64,000 nucleotides of DNA, taken from CAISIP01 sp965278985 (GTDB taxonomy: Bacteria > Pseudomonadota > Gammaproteobacteria > Burkholderiales > Burkholderiaceae_C). The translations under genes were made by a program, and so were the position numbers. Within the stretch, counting starts at the first letter, position 1, and every line of letters begins with the position of its first letter. Below the pieces are notes generated by a model. It had not been told where the DNA came from and ran no database searches. It saw only the letters and a program-made list of their open reading frames with translations. Below are positions 11,111-19,368 of this stretch, piece after piece. The DNA lies in assembly GCA_965278985.1 (NCBI GenBank), contig OZ257131.1:3162001-3226000 (forward strand). Reading direction: 5' to 3'.

Positions 11111-12220
11111 CTAAGGAACCCACGGCGCGAACAGCGCCAACGCGTTGTCGCGGAAGATCGCGCGTCGCGCAATGTCGTCCAGGAAGTCGGCATGGTTCCA
11201 GAGGTAGTCCAGGCTCTGGCGGTAGGTGCAATAGCGCTCCACGTTGGGCATGTCGGATCCCCACATGAACCGCCCTTGCCCATACTGCTCGATGAGCTGG
11301 CGGATCGGCGACAGCGTGGCGGTGTAGGGATAGGGCTGCCACCCGCCCACGCCGATGGGGTAGAGGATCTCGGCGAACACCCGCCCGTGGCGCAACAGTT
11401 CGTCCAACAGGGGCGGCAGCGCCAGCCGGCCATCGTCACGCAGGTAGCGCGGCGTGGGCACGCCGTGCACCAGCACATGGCGCAGGGACGGATGCCGCTC
11501 CACGATGCGTGCCAGGTGGCCCATCTCGTCCTCGTAGCTGCCCACCGGCGAGTTGGCGGAGTGCACCCAGAACACCGGCACGTCGCGCCGCGCAAGCTCG
11601 GTCCACAGGCCGTCGAAGGCGGGGTGGCTGGGCATGCGGCGGTACCCGTCGCGGAACAGCCCGGTGGTGGTGTAGTACAGGCCGGACATGCCCAGCCGGT
11701 CGATCTGGTCCACCACGCGCGCGATCTCGCTGTCGCGGTCGGCAAAGCCTTCCTCGACCTGGGCCAGTCCGATGAAGCGGCCGGGGTACCGGGCACGCGC
11801 GGCGGCGAAGTCCTCTGCCAGGTTGCCGTAGATGTGGTCGTTCTGCAGCACGCCGGTGGCGATGCCCGCATAGTCCATCTGCCGCACGGCCACCTCGGCC
11901 GGCGCCGACATGTCGGCCATGTACGGAGGCAGGAACTGCACATAGCCATCTTCGCCCTGCGCCGTCCAGCCGAAGCGGCCACAGGCTTCCACGCGGAAGT
12001 CGCAGTCGAGCTTGCGGCCGGCCTCGGAAGGGTCGTTCGCGTCCCACAGCGGGCGCTGCTGCAGCACGGCATGGTCGCGCAGGCGGCGGTAAGGCTGGTT
12101 GCCGTGCACGTGCATCGCGCGCTGCTGGTGCAGCCGGTGCGTGGCGACATCCGCAAACCCCGAGGCGCCTGCAAGCGGCGGAAAGATGTGGCAGTGCACG
12201 TCGACGATGCCGAAATCCAT
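11111..12220 (-). CDS. Amidohydrolase-2 (ACMSD-like) metal-dependent hydrolase/decarboxylase
   Basis: A 369-residue amidohydrolase-superfamily enzyme of the ACMSD-like group, whose members decarboxylate or hydrolyse small aromatic or carboxylated molecules with one metal ion. The HxH metal motif is at the N-terminus (DVHCHIFP), a metal histidine is in PVFWVHSANS and the final Asp is in FMWGSDMPN. The ATG at 12220 is preferred because AGGAAG stands seven bases before it; an ATG eight codons earlier overlaps the permease stop (ATGA). It is encoded inside a peptide-type ABC import operon, so it probably acts on the imported compound or its product. The stop is TAG, evidence that TAG works as a terminator here. 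Confidence 0.85.
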   Translation of the reverse strand: MDFGIVDVHCHIFPPLAGASGFADVATHRLHQQRAMHVHGNQPYRRLRDHAVLQQRPLWDANDPSEAGRKLDCDFRVEACGRFGWTAQGEDGYVQFLPPYMADMSAPAEVAVRQMDYAGIATGVLQNDHIYGNLAEDFAAARARYPGRFIGLAQVEEGFADRDSEIARVVDQIDRLGMSGLYYTTTGLFRDGYRRMPSHPAFDGLWTELARRDVPVFWVHSANSPVGSYEDEMGHLARIVERHPSLRHVLVHGVPTPRYLRDDGRLALPPLLDELLRHGRVFAEILYPIGVGGWQPYPYTATLSPIRQLIEQYGQGRFMWGSDMPNVERYCTYRQSLDYLWNHADFLDDIARRAIFRDNALALFAPWVP

Positions 12221-12240
12221 GGCGGGGCTTCCTTGTGGTG

Positions 12241-13098
12241 TCATGGCGCGATGTTGGGGTCGAAGCGGTCACGCAGGCCGTCGCCGAGCATGTTGAAGGC
12301 GAAGACGAGCAAGCTGATGGCCACGCCGGGCGCGATCACCAGGTGCGGCGCGCTGTCCAAGTATTCGCGCGCCGAACCTAGCATGGCACCCCACTCCGGA
12401 TCCGGCGGTTGCACGCCCAGGCCCAGGAAACCCAGCGCCGAGGTCACCAGCACGGCCTGGCCCGCCAGCAGGCTCAGCTCGATCACGATCACCGACACCG
12501 CGTTGGGCAACACGTGGCGCAGCAGGATGCGGGTGCGTCCCGCGCCGATGGTGCGGGCCACGCTGATGAACTCCTCATCGCGCAGCTCCATCACGCGCCC
12601 GCGCACCAGGCGGGCCAGCGGCGGCACGAAGCTGACGGTGATGGCCACCGTGAGCCCCTGCGCGCTGGCGCCGACCGCCGACACGATGGCAATGGCCAGC
12701 ACCATGCTGGGCACGGTCATGAGCAGGTCCATGACCACGGTAATGGCCTTGTCCAGGGCGCCACCGAAGTAGCCCGCCAGCAGCCCGAAGCCCACGCCCA
12801 GCACACCGGCCACGGCGACCGACGTCAGGGCGACGGCCAGCGTGGTACGGGTGCCGACGATCAGGCGCGAGAAGATGTCGCGCCCCACCTGGTCGGCGCC
12901 CAGCCAGTGTTGTGCCGACGGTGGGTCGAGCAGCAGCATCAGGTCCTGGGCGTTGGGGTCGTAGGGCGTGATGGCCGGCCCCAGCAGCGCCAGCACCACG
13001 AACAGGCCCAGCAGCAGGGAACCCACCAGCAGGTAGACGTTGCGCCGCCCGCCACGCGCCGTGGTCACCGGTGCCACGGTTTGCACCGCCTCAGCCAT
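12241..13098 (-). CDS. Dpp-type ABC importer permease (DppC-like)
   Basis: A 285-residue inner-membrane permease of the DppC/OppC type: a short cytoplasmic N-terminus, one membrane helix (about residues 24-46), a periplasmic segment with the subfamily hallmark PITPYDPNAQ-like and HWLGADQVGRDIFSR motifs, then about five helices and an EAA loop near RTIGAGRTRILLRHVLPN. Its ATG lies inside the last codons of the DppB-like gene (8 bp overlap), so the two permeases are probably made in equal amounts. Confidence 0.93.
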   Translation of the reverse strand: MAEAVQTVAPVTTARGGRRNVYLLVGSLLLGLFVVLALLGPAITPYDPNAQDLMLLLDPPSAQHWLGADQVGRDIFSRLIVGTRTTLAVALTSVAVAGVLGVGFGLLAGYFGGALDKAITVVMDLLMTVPSMVLAIAIVSAVGASAQGLTVAITVSFVPPLARLVRGRVMELRDEEFISVARTIGAGRTRILLRHVLPNAVSVIVIELSLLAGQAVLVTSALGFLGLGVQPPDPEWGAMLGSAREYLDSAPHLVIAPGVAISLLVFAFNMLGDGLRDRFDPNIAP

Positions 13099-14011
13099 GG
13101 CGCAGGCGTGGGTTGATCACCGCATAGAGCATGTCCACCACCAGGTTGATCAGCAGGAAGAAGACTACGAACAGCACCGTGATGCCCTGCACCAGGTTGT
13201 AGTCGCGCACGCTGATCGCGCTGAGCAGCAGGTCGCCGATGCCGGGCCAGGCAAAGAGGCGTTCCACCACCACCGATCCGCCGAGCAGGAAACCGGCCTG
13301 CAGGCCGATCACCGTGACCACGGGCACCATGGCGTTGCGCAGCACATGGCGGCGCAAGGCCGTGCCCCAGTCCAGCCCCTTGGCGCGCGCGGTGCGCACG
13401 TAGTCCTTGCGCATCTCCTCGATCACCAGGCCGCGCGTCATGCGCGCCAGCAGCGCGATCAGCCGCGCGGACAAGGCCAGCGTGGGCATGACCAGGGACG
13501 CCGCGCCGGTCCAGCCGAAGCTGGGCAACCAGCGCATCTGCACCGAGAACACGGCGATCAGCACCAGCCCCAGCCAGAAATTGGGGATGGCCAGCAAGGC
13601 CACCACGCCGCTGGAAATGGCGAAGTCGGGCCAGCGGTTCTGGTAGGCCGCAGACACGACGCCCGCGGGCAGACCCACCACCACCATGACGAAGATGGAC
13701 GACAGCATCAGCGCCAGGGTGGCCGGCACGCGCTCCATGATCTGCGGCAGCGGGTTGCTCCGGAAGGTGGACGAATACCCCATGTCACCCTGCAGCAGGC
13801 CGCCCACGTGGTGCAGGTATTGCTCCAGCAGCGGCCGGTCCAGCCCCAGGCGGCCACGGATGTTCTCGATCTCCGCCTGCGTGGCCGTGGACCCGGCCAC
13901 GATCGCGGCCTGGTCGCCCGGCACCAGCTGGAAGATCAGGAACAGGATCGTGACCACGCCCAGGGCCACCAGAGGGATGGTGGCCAGGCGGAAGGCGAGG
14001 AACCGCAGCAC
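13091..14011 (-). CDS. Dpp-type ABC importer permease (DppB-like)
   Basis: A 306-residue permease with the DppB/OppB hallmarks: an N-terminal membrane helix (residues 8-30) ending in FQLVPGDQA, the LGLDRPLLEQYLHHVGGLLQGD segment in the periplasm, and an EAA loop around YVRTARAKGLDWGTALRRHV. It partners with the DppC-like protein in a heterodimeric channel. It begins 13 bp after the stop of the binding-protein gene and overlaps the next permease by 8 bp. Confidence 0.93.
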   Translation of the reverse strand: MLRFLAFRLATIPLVALGVVTILFLIFQLVPGDQAAIVAGSTATQAEIENIRGRLGLDRPLLEQYLHHVGGLLQGDMGYSSTFRSNPLPQIMERVPATLALMLSSIFVMVVVGLPAGVVSAAYQNRWPDFAISSGVVALLAIPNFWLGLVLIAVFSVQMRWLPSFGWTGAASLVMPTLALSARLIALLARMTRGLVIEEMRKDYVRTARAKGLDWGTALRRHVLRNAMVPVVTVIGLQAGFLLGGSVVVERLFAWPGIGDLLLSAISVRDYNLVQGITVLFVVFFLLINLVVDMLYAVINPRLRHG

Positions 14012-14024
14012 TCCCTGGAATCCC

Positions 14025-15599
14025 TCAGACTTTGGCGCGACGCACGACGGTGAAGATGATCGGCCACACCTCCACGCCGGTGGTGCCCTTGCGCACGGCC
14101 GTCACGTTCTCGTTGATCTGCAGCCACAGGTAGGGGTTGTCCTTCCAGACGATCTCCTGCACCTTGGCCATGGCCTCGGCCTGCTTCTTCGCGTCGGGCG
14201 TGGCATCGGCCTCCTTCAGCAGGCGGTCCACGTCGGCATTGCGGTAGCGCGCGATGTTCCACACATCGGGCTTGCCGGCGTCGTCCGCGTTGGACTTGAA
14301 CAGCGAGTTGAGGTGGTACAGCCCCGACGCGTTGGAGGGGTTGAAGCCGAACATGGCCAGGTCCCACTGCATGTTGGCGCGGTCCTGGCGGATCGCATCC
14401 CAGTACGAGGCGCCTTCGATCTTGGTGATCTCCACCTTGGCACCGACCTGCTGCAGCGCATTGGCCACGATCTCGGCCACCGACACATCGCCGGGGAACA
14501 GGCCCTGCGACACGAAGAGCTTGAGCGTGAGCGGCTTGGCGGGGCCATACCCCGCCTCGGCCAGCAGCGCCTTGGCCTTGGCGACGTCGTAGACCAGCGG
14601 CGCCACCGACTGGTAACCCGTGGTGTTGAAGGCCAGTGGCGAATCCGGCGCCTTGGCGAAGTTGAAGAACACGCGCTCGGCGATGGTCTTCACCGGCACC
14701 GCCATGTTCAGGGCCTGGCGCACGCGCGGGTCCTTGAGCGTGTCGCGCGACAGGTTGAAGGCGCAGCCGATGGGCCGCAGGCTGGGGGCGGATACCACCT
14801 CCACGGCCGGGTCCTGCTTGAGCTGGCCGACCAGCGCCACGGGGATGTTGTCGATCACGTCCACGGCGCCGGTGCGCAGCGCGGAGATGCGCGTGGCGGC
14901 CTCGGGAATCGCCTTGAACACGATGCGCCGGGTGGCGGGCGCGCCACCCCAGTAGCCGTCGAAGGCTTCCAGCACCAGCTCCTGGCCGGGCGTGAAGGTC
15001 GCGACCTTGTATGGACCGGCACCCACGGGGTTCTTGGCGATGCCGGACTCACCGAACTGCTTCAGCGCCGCGGGCGACACCAGCGAGCCGGAGCCGTGCG
15101 CCAGCGAGTTGGGCAGCTGCGAGAAAGGGATCTTGAGCTTGACCACCACGGTGCGCGCATCGGGCGTGTCCACGCTGGCCAGCGGGTCCCACAACGGGCG
15201 GTTGGTGGGGTTGCGCGCCTTGTCGATCAGGCGCTCGAGGTTGACCTTGACGGCGGCGCTGTCCACCGCCGTGCCGTCATGGAACTTCGCGCCGGCCCGC
15301 AGCTTGAGCGTGGCCGACATCAGGTCGGGCGCGAAGCTGAAGCTCTCGGCCAGCTGCGGCACGATCTTCATCTGCGCATCGAAATCGAGCAGGCGGTCGT
15401 ACACGCACAACGCGGCCTCGTAGCCGGCGGGGTAGCCCGTGAAGGCCCCCTGGGCCGGGTCCAGCGTGAGCACAGCAGTGCCCTGGCCGTAGGTGAGGGT
15501 GTCGCGTTTGGTTTGCGCGAGCGCGCGCAGGTCGGGGCGCAACAGCGCACCCGCGACCGCGGTATTCCCCAGGACGGACAACAGTTGGCGGCGTTGCAT
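14025..15599 (-). CDS. Dpp/Opp-type extracellular solute-binding protein (family 5)
   Basis: A 524-residue periplasmic binding protein of the SBP family 5 that serves peptide, nickel, opine and glutathione importers. It starts with MQRRQLLSVLGNTAVAGALL, a twin-arginine-like signal ending near ALAQ, followed by TLTYGQGTAVLTLDPAQG, the usual first strand of the family. Ligand-shaping residues cannot be read from sequence alone, so the substrate is open. It lies second in the operon, 21 bp after the PLP enzyme. Confidence 0.9.
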   Translation of the reverse strand: MQRRQLLSVLGNTAVAGALLRPDLRALAQTKRDTLTYGQGTAVLTLDPAQGAFTGYPAGYEAALCVYDRLLDFDAQMKIVPQLAESFSFAPDLMSATLKLRAGAKFHDGTAVDSAAVKVNLERLIDKARNPTNRPLWDPLASVDTPDARTVVVKLKIPFSQLPNSLAHGSGSLVSPAALKQFGESGIAKNPVGAGPYKVATFTPGQELVLEAFDGYWGGAPATRRIVFKAIPEAATRISALRTGAVDVIDNIPVALVGQLKQDPAVEVVSAPSLRPIGCAFNLSRDTLKDPRVRQALNMAVPVKTIAERVFFNFAKAPDSPLAFNTTGYQSVAPLVYDVAKAKALLAEAGYGPAKPLTLKLFVSQGLFPGDVSVAEIVANALQQVGAKVEITKIEGASYWDAIRQDRANMQWDLAMFGFNPSNASGLYHLNSLFKSNADDAGKPDVWNIARYRNADVDRLLKEADATPDAKKQAEAMAKVQEIVWKDNPYLWLQINENVTAVRKGTTGVEVWPIIFTVVRRAKV

Positions 15600-15620
15600 A
15601 GGAACTCCTTGTGTGGACGG

Positions 15621-16673
15621 TCAAACGGTGGTGGGGGTGGATGCGTCCACTGCGGCTGGCGCCCACAACGCATTCCAGGTGAAGATGGCCGGCGTGCCGC
15701 CCGTGTGCACGAAGACCAGCACGTCGTCGGGCGCGTAGCGCCCCGCGCGGACGTGGGCGACCATGCCGGCGGCGGCCTTGCCGGTGTAGATCGGGTCCAG
15801 CACCACGCCCTCGGTGCGCGCGAAGAGGGCGATGGCTTCCTGCGCTGCGGTGCTGGGCACGCCGTACCGCTCGCCGACGAAGCCGCCGTCGTTGTCGATG
15901 TCTTCGTCGGCAATCACCAGGTCCAGCCCCAGGGCACGCGCGGTCTCGTTGGCGATGGCCGCCGTGCGCGAAGGCACGTGGAACTCGGAGGTGGCGGTGA
16001 CGCCGCGCATGCGCGGCGCGCCCTGCAGCAGGTGCTGCGCCAGCACGATGCCCGCCTGCCCCTTGCCGGACGAGGACATGTAGACATCGGTGGCACGCAC
16101 GCCCAGCGCCTGCATCTGCTCCATGATCTCCAGCGTGCACTCGATGTAGGCCAAGGCCGAGGCCACGTCGAACATGGGGTTGTCGTTGAGGATGTGCGGC
16201 CTGCCTCCGCGCGATTGGCATTCCGCGGCAAGTGCATCGATGGTGCGGCGCTGCGCCTTCGCATCGGGTGCAAAGTGCACCTCGGCGCCCAGCAGGTAGT
16301 CACACAGCAGGTTGCCCTGCACCTGTGCGGGTGCCGCACCTTCCAGCACCAGGATGGTCTTGAGACCCAGCTTGTTGCATGCCCCCACGGTCTGCCGCGC
16401 CGAGTTGGACTGCAGGTCCAGGCCGACGATCACCGTGTCCGGACGGTCCTTCAGTGCATGCGCCATGCGGAACTCGAGGTTGCGCAGCTTGTTGCCGCCC
16501 AGCGCCACGCCGGTGAGGTCGTCGCGCTTGAGGAAGATGCGCGGCCCGCCCAGCGCACGGGCCAGGTTGGGCGCCTCGTGCAGGGGTGTGGGCGTGATGG
16601 CGATGGGCACCCGGGGCACCTTGGCGATGCGCGCGCGAAGTTGCACCGGCGTCTGATGGGCCAGCACGGCCAT
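15621..16673 (-). CDS. PLP-dependent D-cysteine desulfhydrase/ACC deaminase family enzyme
   Basis: A 350-residue fold-type II PLP enzyme. The PLP lysine is in LGGNKLRNLEF (about residue 54) and the phosphate-binding loop is SSSGKGQAGIVLA. ACC deaminases have a Glu after the catalytic Tyr and a Leu in a HLGG motif; here these positions read YTGKA and HTGGTPAIF, the pattern of D-cysteine desulfhydrase. So it more likely performs beta-elimination on a D-amino acid or related beta-substituted amino acid, giving ammonia and a keto acid through an enamine. The ATG at 16673 follows GGGGA; longer starts lack a ribosome site. It is the first gene of the operon divergent from iclR. Confidence 0.85.
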   Translation of the reverse strand: MAVLAHQTPVQLRARIAKVPRVPIAITPTPLHEAPNLARALGGPRIFLKRDDLTGVALGGNKLRNLEFRMAHALKDRPDTVIVGLDLQSNSARQTVGACNKLGLKTILVLEGAAPAQVQGNLLCDYLLGAEVHFAPDAKAQRRTIDALAAECQSRGGRPHILNDNPMFDVASALAYIECTLEIMEQMQALGVRATDVYMSSSGKGQAGIVLAQHLLQGAPRMRGVTATSEFHVPSRTAAIANETARALGLDLVIADEDIDNDGGFVGERYGVPSTAAQEAIALFARTEGVVLDPIYTGKAAAGMVAHVRAGRYAPDDVLVFVHTGGTPAIFTWNALWAPAAVDASTPTTV

Positions 16674-16808
16674 CAGGCTTCCCCTGCAACGGCGGAGACT
16701 CCCGCCAAGGCTTGCAACCAGCCGCATTTCGCCCCACGAAAACGCGCCGGGTGCGTTGCGGTTCCTGCCGGAAGATGCATGGAAGAGCTCCAGGAAGTTG
16801 TGGAGGTT

Positions 16809-16848
16809 TATTCCTCAATTGAGGAATATAGTCTTTTACTGAGGAATA
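16809..16848. promoter_or_regulatory. Palindromic operator plus half-site between PLP-enzyme operon and iclR
   Basis: A perfect 20-bp palindrome, TATTCCTCAATTGAGGAATA, occupies 16809-16828, and its right half GAGGAATA recurs at 16841-16848, exactly 20 bp (two helical turns) further on. The region is AT-rich in contrast to its surroundings and lies between two divergent transcription units. IclR-family proteins bind such palindromes, often as pairs of dimers, and usually control the adjacent divergent gene; the assignment to the neighbouring IclR protein is inference. Confidence 0.75.
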
Positions 16849-16905
16849 TTCTAGCGTAGAATGCCGGCACGTCAACCGCTCTTGAGCCTGGACAAAAGGA
16901 CACCC

Positions 16906-17766
16906 GTGCCGCGTCGCAAGCTGCCCCTCCCTGCCCCCGCGCAAGCGGACCCGCCCCCCCCGCCAGACACCGGCGAGGCCGTTGTGCCCAAGGGCCGCAT
17001 GGGCGCCCTGGACCGCGTGCTGCAGGTGCTGGACCAGCTGCAGGCCGTGGGCTCGCCCATGACGGCCTACGACATCGCGCGCAGCGCCGAGGCCCCGCTC
17101 TCCACCATCTACACCCTCATCGACGGCATGGTGGAGCGTGGCCTGCTGGTGCGGCGCGACGACCGCACGCTGTGGCTGGGCAACCGCCTGTACATGTATG
17201 GCCTGGCCTACGCCGGCTCCATCGACTTCCTGACCGCGGCCAGCGACGAGATGCTGCGCCTGAGCCGCGAGGTGGAAGAGACGGTGCAGATCTGCGGGCG
17301 CGACGAGGGCATGATGGTGGTGCTGCAGATGGCCGAAGGCCCCGGCCACTTCCGCGTGACCTCGCGGGTGGGCTCGCGCCTGCCCATCAACTGGACGGCC
17401 TCGGGCCGTGTGCTGGTGGGCCACCTGCCACAGGCCCAGCGCACGGCCTTCTTCGCCAAATACAGCCGCCCCTCGCCCACCGGGCTGGCCGAGACCAGTC
17501 CGTCCAAGCTGGCGCGCATCTCCGCGCAGGCCTTCGCGCAGCGGCTGAGCGTGCAGATCGGCGAGTCCGAGGCTTCGGTCGCCTGCCTGGCCGCCCCGGT
17601 GGTCAACAACCTGGGCGAATGCGCCATCACCATTTCCATCGTGCTGCCGGAAGTCAAAGCGATACAGCGCGAGCGCTACTACACCGACGCCGTGCAGGCT
17701 GCCGCGGCCCGCATCGAGGCCAGCCTGGGCTGGCGGTCCGCACCCGCTGCATCGGTCGCCCCCTGA
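16906..17766 (+). CDS. IclR-family transcriptional regulator
   Basis: A 286-residue IclR regulator. A Pro/Ala-rich N-terminal tail is followed by the winged helix (GALDRVLQVLDQLQAVGSPM onwards, recognition helix around APLSTIYTLIDGM) and an effector-binding GAF-like domain ending at about residue 270 with a PVVNNLGECAITISIVLPE strand. I chose the GTG at 16906 because AAAGGA stands five bases before it; the ATG at 16861 has no ribosome site and lies only 12 bp from the operator half-site. It most likely represses or activates the divergent import operon in response to the imported compound. Confidence 0.85.
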   Translation: MPRRKLPLPAPAQADPPPPPDTGEAVVPKGRMGALDRVLQVLDQLQAVGSPMTAYDIARSAEAPLSTIYTLIDGMVERGLLVRRDDRTLWLGNRLYMYGLAYAGSIDFLTAASDEMLRLSREVEETVQICGRDEGMMVVLQMAEGPGHFRVTSRVGSRLPINWTASGRVLVGHLPQAQRTAFFAKYSRPSPTGLAETSPSKLARISAQAFAQRLSVQIGESEASVACLAAPVVNNLGECAITISIVLPEVKAIQRERYYTDAVQAAAARIEASLGWRSAPAASVAP

Positions 17767-17798
17767 TGCGGCCTCCTCTAGTCCCCCGAGCCCACGCC

Positions 17799-18266
17799 AT
17801 GAACCCCTACCAACGTCTGCAGGAACTGGGGCTGGTGCTGCCGCCCGCGCCCCGGCCCATCGCCAACTTCACCACCCATGTGCGCGAAGGCACGCTGGTG
17901 TTCCTGTCCGGCCAGGGGCCGAGCACCGCCGATGGGCGCCAGCACACGGGCAAGGTCGGTGCCGATGTGTCCTGGGAAGAGGCCTATGCGCACGCGCGGC
18001 TGGTGGGACTCAACCTGCTGGCCGTGATGCACGATGCGCTGGGCGACCTGTCACGCGTTCGGCAGGTCGTGAAGCTGCTGGGCATGGTCAACGCCACACC
18101 TGATTTCGCCGACCATCCGCGCGTGATCAATGGATGCTCCGACCTGCTGGTGGCCGTGTTCGGACCCGTGCAGGGCCAACACGCACGCTCCGCCGTGGGG
18201 ATGGGCTCGCTGCCGGGGAACATCACGGTGGAGATCGAGGCCGTGATCGCGGTCCATCCGGACTGA
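17799..18266 (+). CDS. RidA/YjgF family enamine/imine deaminase
   Basis: A 155-residue RidA-family protein (YjgF/YER057c/UK114 superfamily). Family features are LVFLSGQGP in the first third, GADVSWEEAYAHARLVGLNLLA in the middle and NITVEIEAVIAV at the end; the classical catalytic Arg region is replaced by ARSAVGMGSLPGN, as in the longer RidA subgroup. RidA hydrolyses reactive enamine/imine intermediates released by PLP enzymes, which fits the PLP lyase in the divergent operon. It follows iclR in the same direction; an ATG at 17766 overlapping the iclR stop (TGATG) is an alternative start. Confidence 0.85.
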   Translation: MNPYQRLQELGLVLPPAPRPIANFTTHVREGTLVFLSGQGPSTADGRQHTGKVGADVSWEEAYAHARLVGLNLLAVMHDALGDLSRVRQVVKLLGMVNATPDFADHPRVINGCSDLLVAVFGPVQGQHARSAVGMGSLPGNITVEIEAVIAVHPD

Positions 18267-18369
18267 CTACCGCCTGGTGCCGGCCACGCGCTGTGGCACC
18301 CACCGCAACGCCGGCGGCGCTGGGCGGTGCCCCTTCAGGCACACGCCGGCTGGCCGATACTTGCCGCCG

Positions 18370-19233
18370 ATGCCGGCGTCCTTCTTAGTCTCCCTGCCCA
18401 AGGCCATTGCGCGGCTGCTGGCATGCTGCCTGCTCGCCGGCTCCTCAGCCGCCATGGCCCAGGCCGACCAGGTGCTGGCCACCATCAACCGCCTGCGGGC
18501 CACGGGTGGCGCTTGTGCCCACGGTGCGGCGCCGCTGCGCGGCCAGCCGGTGCTGGACCAGGCGGCAGCCGGCATCGCGGCCGGCAACAGCATCGAGGCT
18601 GCATTGCGCACTGCAGGCTACCGCGCCACGCGTGCGCAGGTGCTGCGCCTGGAAGGGCCGGCGCTGCGGATGCAGTTGCCGAGTTTCCTGGCCGAGCGCT
18701 ACTGCGCGCAGGTGGGTGCGGCGGAGCTGTCCGAGCTGGGTTTCCACGCGCGCGGGGACCGCTGGTGGATCCTCCTGGCCGCGCCCTTTGCGCCACGCGT
18801 GGACCTGACGCCCGCGCAGTTGCGCGACGGCATGCTGGCGCTGGTGAACCGGGCACGCGCGCAACCGCGCCGCTGCGGGGACAAGGCCTTCGCCGCCGCC
18901 GAACCACTGACCTGGAACACCACCCTGGCCGCTGCGGCCCAGGTCCATGCCAGCGCCATGGCCCGTGGCGACTTCTTCAGCCACACGGGCCAGGACGGCA
19001 GCACACCGGCCGCGCGCGTGGAGCGCCAGGGCTACCGCTACCGCGCCACGGGCGAGAACATCGCCGCCGGCAACCTGACACTGGAGACCGCCATGGACGG
19101 CTGGCTCAAGAGCCCCGGCCACTGCGCGGCGCTGATGAACGACCGCTTCACCGAGATGGGCGCGGCCTTCGCTGTGAACCCGGCGAGCCGCATGGGCACC
19201 TACTGGGCGCAGTCTTTCGGGCGGCCACCGTGA
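18370..19233 (+). CDS. Secreted CAP-domain (SCP/PR-1) protein
   Basis: A 287-residue exported protein. The N-terminus is a signal peptide cut near AMAQA (residues 28-32). Residues about 150-285 form a CAP domain with the four conserved blocks: HASAMARGDFFSH, GENIAAG, a WLKSPGHCAALMN block and YWAQSFG. The putative CAP-cavity histidines and glutamate are present. The N-terminal half (about 35-145) is cysteine-containing and I do not recognise it. CAP proteins are periplasmic or extracellular; bacterial functions are poorly known. The stop codon is part of a run of four 12-bp repeats. Confidence 0.85.
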   Translation: MPASFLVSLPKAIARLLACCLLAGSSAAMAQADQVLATINRLRATGGACAHGAAPLRGQPVLDQAAAGIAAGNSIEAALRTAGYRATRAQVLRLEGPALRMQLPSFLAERYCAQVGAAELSELGFHARGDRWWILLAAPFAPRVDLTPAQLRDGMLALVNRARAQPRRCGDKAFAAAEPLTWNTTLAAAAQVHASAMARGDFFSHTGQDGSTPAARVERQGYRYRATGENIAAGNLTLETAMDGWLKSPGHCAALMNDRFTEMGAAFAVNPASRMGTYWAQSFGRPP

Positions 19234-19277
19234 GTGCATACGTGAGCGCATAAGTGACCGAATAAGTGAGCGTGTTA
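19230..19277 (+). repeat. Four imperfect 12-bp direct repeats across a stop codon
   Basis: Four copies of a 12-bp unit lie head to tail at 19230, 19242, 19254 and 19266: GTGAGTGCATAC, GTGAGCGCATAA, GTGACCGAATAA, GTGAGCGTGTTA. The first contains the TGA stop of the CAP gene, and each copy adds a TGA in the same register, with TAA in the middle two, so the repeat is a stack of stop codons. A small inverted repeat (CGTTCC at 19280-19285, GGAACG at 19293-19298) follows, then an AT-rich stretch before the reductase gene. The unit number may vary between strains. Confidence 0.8.
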
Positions 19278-19368
19278 CACGTTCCCATCTACGGAACGCA
19301 CAAATTCATAAAATAGAACAACCATCGCTCCTGCCCGCACCCCGCCTGCCCCTCCCAGCGAGACACCC

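Noticed and set aside
15621..16673. Naming the PLP enzyme ACC deaminase
   Set aside because: The Glu and Leu positions typical of ACC deaminase read Thr and Thr (YTGKA, HTGG), the D-cysteine desulfhydrase pattern.
13686..16859. A 1057-codon open frame on the plus strand opposite the Dpp operon
   Set aside because: It is antisense to clearly conserved permease, binding-protein and PLP-enzyme genes; its composition is His/Gln/Arg/Val-rich shadow sequence typical of very GC-rich DNA.
16861..16905. ATG at 16861 as IclR start
   Set aside because: No ribosome site and too close to the operator; GTG at 16906 has AAAGGA five bases upstream.
19230..19298. CRISPR-like repeat
   Set aside because: Units are contiguous 12-mers without spacers.
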